A stretch of 64,000 nucleotides of DNA from Sphaerotilus montanus (GTDB taxonomy: Bacteria; Pseudomonadota; Gammaproteobacteria; Burkholderiales; Burkholderiaceae_C), in assembly GCF_013410775.1 (NCBI RefSeq), contig NZ_JACCFH010000001.1, positions 4,216,001-4,280,000 of the forward strand. Reading direction: 5' to 3'. Position 1 is the first letter of the stretch, and each line of letters begins with the position of its first letter. A program made the position numbers and the translations under genes. Shown here piece by piece: positions 1 through 8,303 of the stretch. The notes beneath the pieces are model-generated. The model worked only from the letters and a program-made list of their open reading frames with translations, was not told where the DNA came from and did no database searches.

Positions 1-196
1 CGATCGCGAACAGGGCCAGCACCAGCACCATCGCCCAGAAGCCGAACACGATCTCGACTTCGCCCAGCAGGTGCCAGAGGCCCGCGTGTCGGGGCTGTGC
101 ATGGGCCAGGTGTTCGAACCACTTGGTCGAGAACGTGTGGACGATCGCCACGGCGAAGAGGGCTGCCGCGATGAGTTCGATGGGGGATGTCGTCAT
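1..196 (-). CDS. Putative Na+/H+ antiporter, N-terminal fragment
   Basis: This is the first 65 codons of a gene that runs off the window edge. The start is the ATG whose complement lies at 194-196. The visible part is hydrophobic: one membrane segment near residues 6-20, a histidine-rich loop with the pattern FEHLAHAQPRHAG, and a second segment from about residue 47. This resembles the small proteobacterial family annotated as putative Na+/H+ antiporter (DUF1504-like). The assignment is by remembered family resemblance only. It lies 52 bases downstream of the universal stress gene on the same strand and is probably its operon partner. Confidence 0.6.
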   Translation of the reverse strand, partial: MTTSPIELIAAALFAVAIVHTFSTKWFEHLAHAQPRHAGLWHLLGEVEIVFGFWAMVLVLALFAI

Positions 197-248
197 GGTC
201 ACTTCGTCTGCACCTCTTGGCTATTGTCTATCGGCTTGTGAATCTCGG

Positions 249-1100
249 TCATCGCAACACCAGCACCGGGATCTCGCTCACTCGGAGCAGCGCCGTGGTG
301 GTGCTGCCGACGATCCATTCCCGGATGCGTGTGTGGCCGTAGGCGCCGATGACCAGCAGCGACGCGCCGACCGCTTTCAGGTGGGCGGGCAACTGCTGCT
401 CGGGCTCGCCGTCAAGCAGCGTTGTGGATACCGTGAAGCCGGCGGCCTTCAGGTGCTGTTGGGCGGTGGCCAGCGCCTCGCGGTGCGCGGCCGTGTCGCG
501 TCCGGCCATGACCAGCTCGGCCGGGAGCCCTGCCAGCAGCGGACTCTGCGCCACCCGCTCCACCGCGCGCTGGGCGGTGGCGCTGCCGTCATAGGCGATG
601 GCAAAACGCTCGGGGACGGCAAAGGCCCCCGTGCTCACCAGCACCGGCCGCTGCACGGCGCGGATCAGGCGTTCCAGGTGGTGGTCGAGGTGCCGCCGCA
701 CCGGGCGCGGGTCGCGGTGGTGCTGGCCCAGCACGAACAGGCGCGCCTGCGGCTCGATCTCCAGCGCCGCGTCCACCAGCTCGCCGTGCCGCAGCCGGGT
801 GCTGCAGGCCGACACGCCAGCCGCCAGCGCGTGCGCCTGGCCAGCGGCCAGCATCTGCCGCCCGGCCTCCTGCGCCAACTGGCCGCGCGCCGCGTCGAGT
901 TCACCGAGCCGCTGCAGCAGGGCCTCCTGCGCCCCGAGACCGATGGCGCCGGTGTAGTCCGCGGTGGCGCTGTCGACCGCACGCTCCAGCACGTGCAGCA
1001 GCTCCAGCGGTGCGTCCAGACGCCGTGACGCCCAGGCAGACCAGTCGATCACCGACACGGCGCCGGCGTGTCCGTCGATACAGGCGTAGACCTTGTTCAC
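249..1100 (-). CDS. Universal stress protein, tandem UspA domains
   Basis: The 283-residue product has two Usp modules, about residues 1-140 and 150-283. The second ends with the nucleotide-binding pattern G-x2-G-x9-G-S ([17 protein letters not shown]). The first module has only a degenerate version, so probably only the C-terminal half binds ATP. Usp proteins are cytoplasmic stress or survival factors, often linked to membrane transporters. The start is a GTG that overlaps the SulP stop by four bases (GTGA), which indicates translational coupling. The gene sits between a SulP transporter and a putative Na+/H+ antiporter, so a role in ion or anion homeostasis is an inference. Confidence 0.9.
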   Translation of the reverse strand: MNKVYACIDGHAGAVSVIDWSAWASRRLDAPLELLHVLERAVDSATADYTGAIGLGAQEALLQRLGELDAARGQLAQEAGRQMLAAGQAHALAAGVSACSTRLRHGELVDAALEIEPQARLFVLGQHHRDPRPVRRHLDHHLERLIRAVQRPVLVSTGAFAVPERFAIAYDGSATAQRAVERVAQSPLLAGLPAELVMAGRDTAAHREALATAQQHLKAAGFTVSTTLLDGEPEQQLPAHLKAVGASLLVIGAYGHTRIREWIVGSTTTALLRVSEIPVLVLR

Positions 1101-2593
1101 GGCTTGTGTCCTTCCATGTGCATCAGGTGCTCCAGCGCACCGGGCTTGTGGTGCGTCGCGAAACGGTCCACCAGCGTGGCGCTGGCGTCATCCATGCCGA
1201 TGACCTCGACCTGGGTGCCCTCGCGCCGGAACTTCATCACCACCCGGTCCAGCGCGTTGATTGCGGTGATGTCCCAGAAGTGCCCGCGGCCCACGTCGAT
1301 GACCACCCGCGGCAGCACTTCCTTGAAGTCGAACGAGGCGATGAAGCGGTCGGCGGACGCGAAGAACACCTGCCCGACGACCTCGTAATGTCGCGCCTGG
1401 CCGTTCTCGACCAGGCGGCTGCCGACGCGCATCACCTGACCCACCTTGTGCGCAAAGAACACGCCCGACAGCAGCACGCCGACGAACACCCCCTTGGCCA
1501 GGTCGTGGCTGAAGACCGTCACGGCCACGGTGGCCAGCATCACGATGGACGAGCTGGGCGGGTGTTCGCGCAGCTTGCGGATCGAGTCCCAGCTGAAGGT
1601 GCCGATGCTGACCATGATCATCACGGCGACCAGCGCGGCCATCGGGATCTTCTCGACCCACGGCCCCAGGAACACGACCAGGATCAGCAGGAACAGGCCC
1701 GCCACGAAGGTGGACAGCCGGCCGCGACCGCCGGATTTCACGTTGATGACCGACTGGCCGATCATCGCGCAGCCCGCCATGCCGCCGATCAGCCCGGTGA
1801 CGAGGTTGGCCGCTCCCTGGCCCATGCACTCGCGGTTCTTGTCGCTGTCGGTGTCGGTCAGGTCGTCGACGATGGCCGCCGTCATCATCGACTCCAGCAG
1901 TCCGACCACCGCCAGCGTGAGCGAAAACGGCAGCACCAGCAGCAGCGTCTCCAGCGTCAGCGGCACCTCCGGCCACAGGAACATCGGCAGGCTGTCGGGC
2001 AGCGCGCCCATGTCGCCGACCCGGCGCACGTCCAGGTCCAGCGCCATCGCCACCGCCGTGAGCACCACGATCGTGACCAGCGGCGACGGCACCGCCTTGG
2101 TGAGGTACGGGAAGCCGTAGATGATCGCCAGCCCGGCGGCGGTCATGGCGTAGACGGTCCACGGCATGTCGGTCAGCTCGGGCAACTGCGCCATGAAGAT
2201 CAGGATCGCCAGCGCGTTGACGAAGCCGGTGACCACCGAGCGCGACACGAAGCGCATCAGGGCGCCCAGTTTCAGCACGCCCGCGAGGATCTGCAGCACG
2301 CCCGTCAGCAAGGTGGCCACCAGCAGGTACTGCAGGCCATGTTCCTTGACAAGGGTGACCATGACCAGTGCCATCGCGCCCGTGGCCGCCGAGATCATGC
2401 CCGGCCGGCCGCCCGCGATGGCGATGACCACGGCCATCGAGAACGAGGCGTACAGCCCGACCTTGGGGTCCACGCCCGCGATGATGGAAAACGCGATGGC
2501 TTCAGGAATCAGCGCCAAGGCCACGACGAGGCCGGCGAGCAGGTCACCGCGGACATGGCCTAGCCAGTCCTGGCGAAAAGAGGAACGTTGCAT
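1097..2593 (-). CDS. SulP-family anion permease with STAS domain
   Basis: This 498-residue transporter has about ten to twelve membrane segments in residues 15-390, including the family-typical [20 protein letters not shown] region. A cytoplasmic STAS domain (about 410-498) carries DITAINALD. SulP proteins move sulfate, bicarbonate or dicarboxylates, and the substrate cannot be read from the sequence. The ATG at 2591-2593 is preferred over an upstream TTG at 2615-2617, because the extra eight residues are not typical. Co-transcription with a Usp and a putative Na+/H+ antiporter resembles BicA-type Na+-dependent bicarbonate uptake loci, so bicarbonate is a reasonable but unproven guess. Confidence 0.9.
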   Translation of the reverse strand: MQRSSFRQDWLGHVRGDLLAGLVVALALIPEAIAFSIIAGVDPKVGLYASFSMAVVIAIAGGRPGMISAATGAMALVMVTLVKEHGLQYLLVATLLTGVLQILAGVLKLGALMRFVSRSVVTGFVNALAILIFMAQLPELTDMPWTVYAMTAAGLAIIYGFPYLTKAVPSPLVTIVVLTAVAMALDLDVRRVGDMGALPDSLPMFLWPEVPLTLETLLLVLPFSLTLAVVGLLESMMTAAIVDDLTDTDSDKNRECMGQGAANLVTGLIGGMAGCAMIGQSVINVKSGGRGRLSTFVAGLFLLILVVFLGPWVEKIPMAALVAVMIMVSIGTFSWDSIRKLREHPPSSSIVMLATVAVTVFSHDLAKGVFVGVLLSGVFFAHKVGQVMRVGSRLVENGQARHYEVVGQVFFASADRFIASFDFKEVLPRVVIDVGRGHFWDITAINALDRVVMKFRREGTQVEVIGMDDASATLVDRFATHHKPGALEHLMHMEGHKP

Positions 2594-2893
2594 GGGAATG
2601 GACAATGGAAAACGCAATGCGGCACGCGCAGTGCGGAATGGGGAACGCGGCGGCAGCTTCGCATCGCTGGAGGCGAAGAAACAGCAATCGACAAGGCAGG
2701 CGAGGGCGGCGGCAGGGCGCGACCGGAGTCAGCCGATCAGGGCGGCGTGACTGTGCAGAAATAGCCCCGCGGCAACCCGCACCCCGGGAAACTGGCCGGG
2801 GCTGCGAGACGTGTCGGGGTGCAAGAACGCATGCCCCATTGTAGAGGTGCGGTGCCAGCCCCATTCCCGGGCGGGCGGCATACTCGCGCCACC
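2594..2893. promoter_or_regulatory. Divergent intergenic region, sulP / lysR
   Basis: These 300 bases separate the divergent SulP and LysR genes and should hold both promoters. I see no convincing coding sequence. One GC-rich hairpin is visible, CCCCGG at 2782-2787 pairing with CCGGGG at 2796-2801. No clear T-N11-A LysR box was identified. Regulation of the transporter operon by the LysR protein is suggested only by the divergent arrangement. Confidence 0.45.
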
Positions 2894-3820
2894 ATGGACC
2901 TCAAGCAACTCGACTACTTCGTGCACGTCGCCGAACACCGCAGCTTCAGCAAGGCGGCGCTGGTGCTCGACATCGCCCAGTCCGCGCTGAGCCGGCAGGT
3001 GCGGGCGCTGGAGATCGAGCTGCGCGAGACGCTGCTGCTGCGCAACGGCCGCGGCGTGGTGCTGACCGAGGCGGGACAGCGGCTGTTCGCGCACAGCGTG
3101 GGCATCCTGCAGCGGGTGCAGCTGGCGCGCGACGAGATGGCTGCGACCCGCGACGAGCCGCTGGGCCGCATCACGGTCGGCCTGCCGCCCACCATCGGCC
3201 GCCAGCTCACGATGCCGCTGATCGACCACTTCCAGCGCCGCATGCCGCAGGCGCGGCTGGCGATCGTCGAAGGCCTGTCGACGCACATCACCGAGTGGAT
3301 CACCTCGGGCCGGGTCGATCTGGGCCTGCTCTACAACCCCGAGGCGCAGCCGGCGCTGGAGATCGCGCCGGTGCTGGAGGAGCCGCTGTGTCTGGTGCAG
3401 CGCCTGGAGCCGGGCGATGCGGTGGCGCGCGGGCCGGTGCCGCTGGCGCAGCTGGCGGCGGCGCGGCTGGTGCTGCCCGAGCGGGCGCACGTCATCCGGC
3501 GCCTGCTGGACACGCAGGCGATGCTGGCCGGCCTGACGCTGGACATCGCCTGGGAGGTGTCCAGCGTCGCGTCCATCATCGACCTCGTCTGTGCCCGCTA
3601 CGGGCAGGCGGTGCTCACGGCCAGTGCGGTCGCGGCATCAGGGCGGGCCGATGAACTCCTGGTGCGGCCGATCACGGCGCCGAGCCTGTCGAGCGTGCTG
3701 TGTCTGGCCGCGTCGTCGCGCCAGCGCAGCACGCCGCTGATCCGCCTCACCCGCCACTTGCTGGAAGAGCTGGCGCGGGGCTTGCCGCAGGCGGCGGCGG
3801 CGCAGTCGCTGCCGGGGTGA
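2894..3820 (+). CDS. LysR-family transcriptional regulator
   Basis: The 308-residue protein begins MDLKQLDYFVHVAEH and has a winged helix-turn-helix in residues 1-60 (FSKAALVLDIAQSALSRQVRALE). A periplasmic-binding-like effector domain follows, from about residue 90 to the end. The ATG at 2894 matches the usual LysR N-terminus; an in-frame ORF extends upstream but is not family-like. It is transcribed away from the SulP operon, the usual place for a regulator of that operon, but the ligand is unknown. Its last 74 bases overlap the tail of the opposite-strand GDYXXLXY gene. Confidence 0.93.
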   Translation: MDLKQLDYFVHVAEHRSFSKAALVLDIAQSALSRQVRALEIELRETLLLRNGRGVVLTEAGQRLFAHSVGILQRVQLARDEMAATRDEPLGRITVGLPPTIGRQLTMPLIDHFQRRMPQARLAIVEGLSTHITEWITSGRVDLGLLYNPEAQPALEIAPVLEEPLCLVQRLEPGDAVARGPVPLAQLAAARLVLPERAHVIRRLLDTQAMLAGLTLDIAWEVSSVASIIDLVCARYGQAVLTASAVAASGRADELLVRPITAPSLSSVLCLAASSRQRSTPLIRLTRHLLEELARGLPQAAAAQSLPG

Positions 3821-5333
3821 GCGGCAGGGGCCGGATCGGCTGCAGGTCGGCGTCCGCCAGCCCGACCAGCAGCGCGCGCCCATCCGGCTGCACCCGGAAT
3901 TCGCCGTAGCGCGCCGCCTGCCAGCGCTCGCCTTCACCTTCGCGGAAGAACCAGGCGTCGCTCACGACCACCCAGCGGCCTTTCCTGGGCGCCAGGCGGA
4001 TGTGCAGCCTGTCCGCGGACGGGGGCGCGTCGGTCGCCGTGTCGACCAGCTGCTCCAGCGTGGCCACCCCACGGGCGTCGAGGCGGGCGAGGGCCACCGG
4101 TTGCGTCAGGCGGTCGGCGTCGTCGAGCTGGTCGCGCAGCGTGTCCCCGAGCTGGTAGTTGAGCGCCATGTAGTCGCCCTGCATCAGCGAGCGCGGATCG
4201 ACCGGGGCCAGCGCGATGTAGACCGTCCGGCCGTGCGCGATCAGGTCTTCCTTCTGCCAGATGCCGACGTTGGCGACCGCCAGCACGGCCAGGGCGCTCA
4301 GCGCGATGCCCCGCCGCGCCCGGTCGGGCCCCGGCGCGGCGGCGGGTTCTGCGACGCCGGCCGTTGCGGTGCGACGGGTGTGCAGGCCCCACCAGGCCAG
4401 CAGCCCGAGCAGCGTGCCAGTGCCGGCGAGCACCGCGGCCTTGGTGGCCAGCGGCCAGTCGAGCGTGTAGTAGAACGCGCCGATGATCCACACCGCCGCC
4501 AGCGCTGCGGCGGCTGCGCGTCGGGGCTGGTGTGCGCTGAGGCAGCACGCGGCCAGCCACCACGCCGCGCCCAGCCACGGCATGAAACCGGCGAGCACCA
4601 GTGCCCCGGCCATCACGCCGATCCACCACGGGCGCCGAAGCGCTGGCAGGCGGTGCCAGAGCAGCGCCACGCCGGCTGCCGCCAGCGCCACCGACCCCCG
4701 CGCGGGCCAGGAGGTCCCTGCGAACTGCTCGACCAGAAAGGTCGTCCCCGAACTGAAGGCCAGCGCCGCGAGCGTCGCCAGCAGCCAGCCGGTGCCGATG
4801 GCGTCGAGGGTCGCGGCCGACGGGGTGAGCGGCCTGTCCGCAGAGCGCTGGCGCGTGCCTCCGGCCGCCAGCAAGGTCCAGAGCAGCACGGCGGCGTGGG
4901 TCGGCAGCCACAGACTCCACGTGCCGCGTGTGCCCAGCCCGACCATCAGCAGTCCGACGGCACACGCGCCCAGCAGCGCCTGCAGCCACGCGCCGCGGAC
5001 CATCAGCGCGGCCCCCAGCGCCACCACGGCCAGCACCAGCGAGGCCCCGAGCATGGACAGGTCCCGGTACAGCCCGAAGCCCAGCGCCACACCGCCCAGC
5101 AGCAGCAGGGGCACGGCCATCTGTTCGACGAAGGTCCCGACGCCCTGCGCGCGCAACACCACGCCCGCACCCACCAGCAACAGCGGCGCCACGACATACG
5201 GCCCGATGCCCGACACCAGCAGGTCGCCCAGCAGCAGCGCGACGACGCCCGCCAGCGGGATGGTGGCCAGCCAGGCGCCCAGCGCGGTCAGCAGGACGAC
5301 GGGCCAGGGGCGTTCCGACGTCGTGGTGGTCAT
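3747..5333 (-). CDS. Membrane protein, DUF4401 plus GDYXXLXY domain
   Basis: This is a 528-residue polytopic protein. Residues 1-340 are a run of hydrophobic segments resembling DUF4401. After one more membrane segment comes a soluble domain with the signature GDYMALNY at about 385-392, the hallmark of the GDYXXLXY family. In many bacteria these two modules are separate genes beside DUF2157; here they appear fused. The ATG at 5331-5333 overlaps the stop of the upstream DUF2157 gene by four bases. The C-terminus is a proline/alanine-rich tail whose coding sequence overlaps the convergent lysR gene by 74 bases. The biochemical function of the family is unknown. Confidence 0.85.
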   Translation of the reverse strand: MTTTTSERPWPVVLLTALGAWLATIPLAGVVALLLGDLLVSGIGPYVVAPLLLVGAGVVLRAQGVGTFVEQMAVPLLLLGGVALGFGLYRDLSMLGASLVLAVVALGAALMVRGAWLQALLGACAVGLLMVGLGTRGTWSLWLPTHAAVLLWTLLAAGGTRQRSADRPLTPSAATLDAIGTGWLLATLAALAFSSGTTFLVEQFAGTSWPARGSVALAAAGVALLWHRLPALRRPWWIGVMAGALVLAGFMPWLGAAWWLAACCLSAHQPRRAAAAALAAVWIIGAFYYTLDWPLATKAAVLAGTGTLLGLLAWWGLHTRRTATAGVAEPAAAPGPDRARRGIALSALAVLAVANVGIWQKEDLIAHGRTVYIALAPVDPRSLMQGDYMALNYQLGDTLRDQLDDADRLTQPVALARLDARGVATLEQLVDTATDAPPSADRLHIRLAPRKGRWVVVSDAWFFREGEGERWQAARYGEFRVQPDGRALLVGLADADLQPIRPLPLTPAATAPPPPAASPAPALPASGG

Positions 5334-6238
5334 GCCGAGGCTCCTGCAGGCGCCGAACGCCGGGCAAGCCGGAGGATGAGCGAGACGCTGTACGCCAGCA
5401 GCCCGGCGGCGCACACCCCGATCAGCAGCAGGCGCCCGATCGGATCACCACCGCCCCGTTCCCAATCGAACAGCAGCCGCGCCAGTCCGGCCACCAGCAG
5501 CGTGTCCAGCCCGAGGGCCACGGCACTGAGCGCGAACACGTCGAAGCGGCCGGGCTGACACAGCAGTGCCGCCGCGCCCGCCAGCAGGCCCAGGCCCAGC
5601 AGGTAATGCGGCGAGACCGTGCGGTCGAACAGTCCCCAGAGCGCTGCTGCGCTGACCATGACCACCGTCAGCGTCACGCTGCCGCGGAAGGCCCACGGAC
5701 CCGTGCCGAGCCTGGCGTGGAAGGGCGGGCTGGTCAGCACACACACGCCGGCCGCCAGGGTCCAGCCGGTCAGGTAGACGGGCAGGTCCCGCGGTTCGGT
5801 GCGCCAGCGGTGGCCCGTGTGCGCCTGCACCCACAGCGCCACCCCGGTCAATGCGACGAGCCCCCAGGGCGCCCACACCACGTCGCTGCGCACCCCGAGC
5901 GCCAGCGGCACCGCCAGCACCGCCCACAGCGCAAACAGCTGCCACGCGTCCGCGCCCGTCTGGTAGGTCTGCCCGAAATACGCGAACAGCCCGCCGATGC
6001 CCAGCAGGGCGAGCAGACCGGCCGCTGGCCGCGCGGCCCGCAGCCGCCAGGCCAGCGCACAGGCGCCGAGGACCGCCGCCTGCAGCAGGGTGAACTGGCC
6101 TGTGCGCCCGAGCGCGTCCCAGTTCGCGGCGATCCACAGCACCAGCCCGAAGCCGGTCAGTCCCGCCGATGCCGCGGCCAGTCCGCGCAGCGCGGGGGCA
6201 TCCAGGGCGACCGGCGCGTCGGGGTGGGTCTGGGGCAT
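5330..6238 (-). CDS. DUF2157 membrane protein
   Basis: A 302-residue protein with about eight hydrophobic segments. It carries DUF2157-type patterns: WIAANWDALGRTGQFTLLQA near residues 35-55 and AYFGQTYQTGADAWQLF near 95-112. The ATG at 6236-6238 is preferred; a GTG 14 codons upstream is possible. It is translationally coupled to the DUF4401-GDYXXLXY gene through an ATGA overlap, the usual conserved pairing. The role is unknown; a membrane complex made by the two products is an inference from gene order. Confidence 0.85.
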   Translation of the reverse strand: MPQTHPDAPVALDAPALRGLAAASAGLTGFGLVLWIAANWDALGRTGQFTLLQAAVLGACALAWRLRAARPAAGLLALLGIGGLFAYFGQTYQTGADAWQLFALWAVLAVPLALGVRSDVVWAPWGLVALTGVALWVQAHTGHRWRTEPRDLPVYLTGWTLAAGVCVLTSPPFHARLGTGPWAFRGSVTLTVVMVSAAALWGLFDRTVSPHYLLGLGLLAGAAALLCQPGRFDVFALSAVALGLDTLLVAGLARLLFDWERGGGDPIGRLLLIGVCAAGLLAYSVSLILRLARRSAPAGASA

Positions 6239-6314
6239 GCGGGGGCCTGTTCGGGGGTTCTGGTCTGTCCAGCGTAGCACTGCGCCATGGCACCCGCGCC
6301 CGGGTGGAAGCGAT

Positions 6315-6339
6315 ATGCTGGATCGACATAGCAGCTAGT
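6315..6339 (+). promoter_or_regulatory. 25-bp shared regulatory element, copy 1
   Basis: ATGCTG at 6315-6320, seven bases, then ATAGCAGCTAGT at 6328-6339. The same element with identical spacing lies at 15039-15063 in front of ligK; 20 of 25 positions match. The core TAGC-A-GCTA is an interrupted palindrome, so an operator is plausible. TATGCT at 6314-6319 could also act as a -10 hexamer. It precedes the substrate-binding-protein gene and ligJ, and so marks one of the two parts of the protocatechuate cluster. Confidence 0.6.
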
Positions 6340-6412
6340 GCTTGCGGCCACTGTCCGGCATGGATCAGGGTCGCCAGAATCCGGCCCATCCCCTTCAGCG
6401 CCGGCCTGTCCG

Positions 6413-7156
6413 ATGTCCTCCACCGTGACCCCCTCGACCCTCCCGATGAACTCGACAGCACCGATGCCGGCGATCCGCGGCATCTCCTCGATGGCCACGC
6501 GCCAGGTGCTGGCCGATCTGGTGGTCGCGTTCGCGCAGCAGGGCGGTCCGGCGGTGGCGATCGAGTCGGTCGGTGGCGTGGATGCCGCCAGACGCGTGCG
6601 GGCCGGCGAAGCCTTCGATGTGGTGATCCTGGCGGCCGACGCCATCGACCAGCTGATCGCCGCCGGCTGCGTGCTGGCGGACAGCCGGGTCGATCTGGTG
6701 CACTCCGGCGTGGCGGTGGCCGTGCGTGCCGGCGCGCCGCGGCCGGACATCGGCTCGGAAGCCGCCGTGCGCGCTGCGGTGCAGGCCGCCCGCACCATCG
6801 GCTATTCGACCGGGCCGAGCGGGGTCGCACTGGCGAAGCTGTTCGTGCGCTGGGGCCTCGCCGACGCCCTCGCCGACAAGCTGGTCACGCCGCCGCCTGG
6901 CGTGCCGGTCGGCTCGCTGGTGGAGAGCGGCTACGTCGAACTCGGTTTCCAGCAGTACAGCGAGCTGATCAACCTCGGTGGCATCGACGTGCTCGGCCCG
7001 CTGCCGCCCGCCATCCAGATCACCACCACCTTTTCCGCCGGCATCTGCGCCACCGCCACGCCGGGGCAGGCGGCGGCCGTGCGCGAGATGCTCGCCTTCA
7101 TGGCCTCGCCGGCCGCAGCCGATGCCAAGCGCCGCCAGGGCATGGATCCGGCCTGA
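6413..7156 (+). CDS. ModA-like substrate-binding-fold protein without signal peptide
   Basis: The 247-residue product matches the molybdate-type periplasmic-binding fold: early VLADLVVAFAQQGG, then ESVGGVDAARRVRAGEAFDVVILAADAIDQL, and a C-terminal MLAFMASPAAADAKRRQGM typical of ModA-like proteins. No candidate start gives a hydrophobic signal sequence, so it is probably cytoplasmic. The start is uncertain: ATGs at 6413, 6446, 6464 and 6491 all lack a clear ribosome site. It lies 30 bases before ligJ and downstream of the shared 25-bp element, which ties it to protocatechuate catabolism. It could be a ligand sensor or a recruited enzyme; no function is proved. Confidence 0.75.
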   Translation: MSSTVTPSTLPMNSTAPMPAIRGISSMATRQVLADLVVAFAQQGGPAVAIESVGGVDAARRVRAGEAFDVVILAADAIDQLIAAGCVLADSRVDLVHSGVAVAVRAGAPRPDIGSEAAVRAAVQAARTIGYSTGPSGVALAKLFVRWGLADALADKLVTPPPGVPVGSLVESGYVELGFQQYSELINLGGIDVLGPLPPAIQITTTFSAGICATATPGQAAAVREMLAFMASPAAADAKRRQGMDPA

Positions 7157-7186
7157 GCCGACCCACCGTTCACCAGGAAACTCCCC

Positions 7187-8215
7187 ATGATCATCGACGT
7201 CCACGGCCACTACACCACCGCGCCGGCCGCCCTCGGCCTCTGGCGCGATCTGCAGATCGCTGCGCTGAAAGACCCGTCCAGGGCACCGAGTCCCGCGGAC
7301 CTGAAGATCAGCGACGACGCGCTGCGCGAGTCGATCGAGACCAACCAGCTCAAGCTGATGAAGCAGCGCGGTTCGGACCTGACGATCTTCAGCCCGCGCG
7401 CCAGCTTCATGGCGCACCACATCGGCGACTTCCAGACGTCGAGCACCTGGGCGGCGATCTGCAACGAACTCTGTTTCCGCGTGTCCGAGCTGTTCCCGGA
7501 CCACTTCATCCCGGCCGCGATGCTGCCGCAGTCGCCCGGCGTCGACCCGGCCACCTGCCTCCCCGAGCTGGTCAAGTGCGTCGAGCAGTTCGGCAATGTC
7601 GGCCTCAACCTGAATCCGGACCCGTCGGGTGGCCACTGGACCTCGCCGCCGCTGTCGGACCGGTCGTGGTACCCGGTCTACGAGAAGATGGTCGAGTACG
7701 ACCTCCCCGCGATGATCCACGTCTCGACCAGCTGCAACAGCTGCTTCCACACCACCGGCGCGCACTACCTGAACGCGGACACGACGGCCTTCATGCAGTG
7801 CCTGACGAGCGACCTGTTCAAGGACTTCCCGACGCTGAAGTTCCTGATCCCGCACGGCGGCGGCGCGGTGCCTTACCACTGGGGCCGCTTCCGTGGCCTC
7901 GCGCAGGAGCTGAAGAAGCCGCTGCTGAGCGAGCACCTGCTGAACAACATCTACTTCGATACCTGCGTCTACCACCAGCCCGGCATCGACCTGCTGACCA
8001 AGGTGATCCCGGTGAAGAACATCCTGTTCGCCTCCGAGATGATCGGCGCCGTGCGCGGCATCGACCCGGAAACCGGCCACTACTACGACGACACGAAACG
8101 CTACATCGCCGCCACGGCCAACCTGACCGACGACGAACGCTTCCAGATCTACGAAGGCAATGCCCGCCGCGTCTTCTCGCGCCTGGACACGGCACTCAAG
8201 GCGAAGGGCCGCTGA
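7187..8215 (+). CDS. ligJ: 4-oxalomesaconate hydratase (LigJ)
   Basis: A 342-residue amidohydrolase-superfamily hydratase that converts 4-oxalomesaconate to 4-carboxy-4-hydroxy-2-oxoadipate in the protocatechuate 4,5-cleavage pathway. The N-terminal IIDVHGHY gives metal-ligand His6 and His8. Further motifs are MIHVSTSCN, HGGGAVPYHWGRFRGL and SEMIGAVRGIDP, which supplies the Glu ligand known in Sphingobium LigJ. Length and sequence resemble SYK-6 LigJ along the whole protein. An AGGAA site precedes the ATG. It is separated from the remaining pathway genes by the signalling block at 8.3-14.9 kb. Confidence 0.95.
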   Translation: MIIDVHGHYTTAPAALGLWRDLQIAALKDPSRAPSPADLKISDDALRESIETNQLKLMKQRGSDLTIFSPRASFMAHHIGDFQTSSTWAAICNELCFRVSELFPDHFIPAAMLPQSPGVDPATCLPELVKCVEQFGNVGLNLNPDPSGGHWTSPPLSDRSWYPVYEKMVEYDLPAMIHVSTSCNSCFHTTGAHYLNADTTAFMQCLTSDLFKDFPTLKFLIPHGGGAVPYHWGRFRGLAQELKKPLLSEHLLNNIYFDTCVYHQPGIDLLTKVIPVKNILFASEMIGAVRGIDPETGHYYDDTKRYIAATANLTDDERFQIYEGNARRVFSRLDTALKAKGR

Positions 8216-8303
8216 CCAGCGCAGGCCGCGCGCAGGCAGGGCTGCGCACAAGGCTAAACTCGGCGTCCGATTTCTTCATTGCCGTCCTGACCGACCCGCC
8301 TCC

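Noticed and set aside
1010-2563. Long plus-strand open frame across the SulP gene
   Set aside because: It is the antisense shadow of the permease; composition is His/Arg/Gln-rich with no domain.
3934-5558. Several long open frames on both strands over the DUF4401/GDYXXLXY gene
   Set aside because: High GC creates stop-poor alternative frames; only the frame with membrane segments and GDYMALNY has family signatures.
8230-8247. GCGCAG/CTGCGC hairpin after ligJ as a terminator
   Set aside because: The stem is only six pairs with no T-run, which is common by chance at this GC content.
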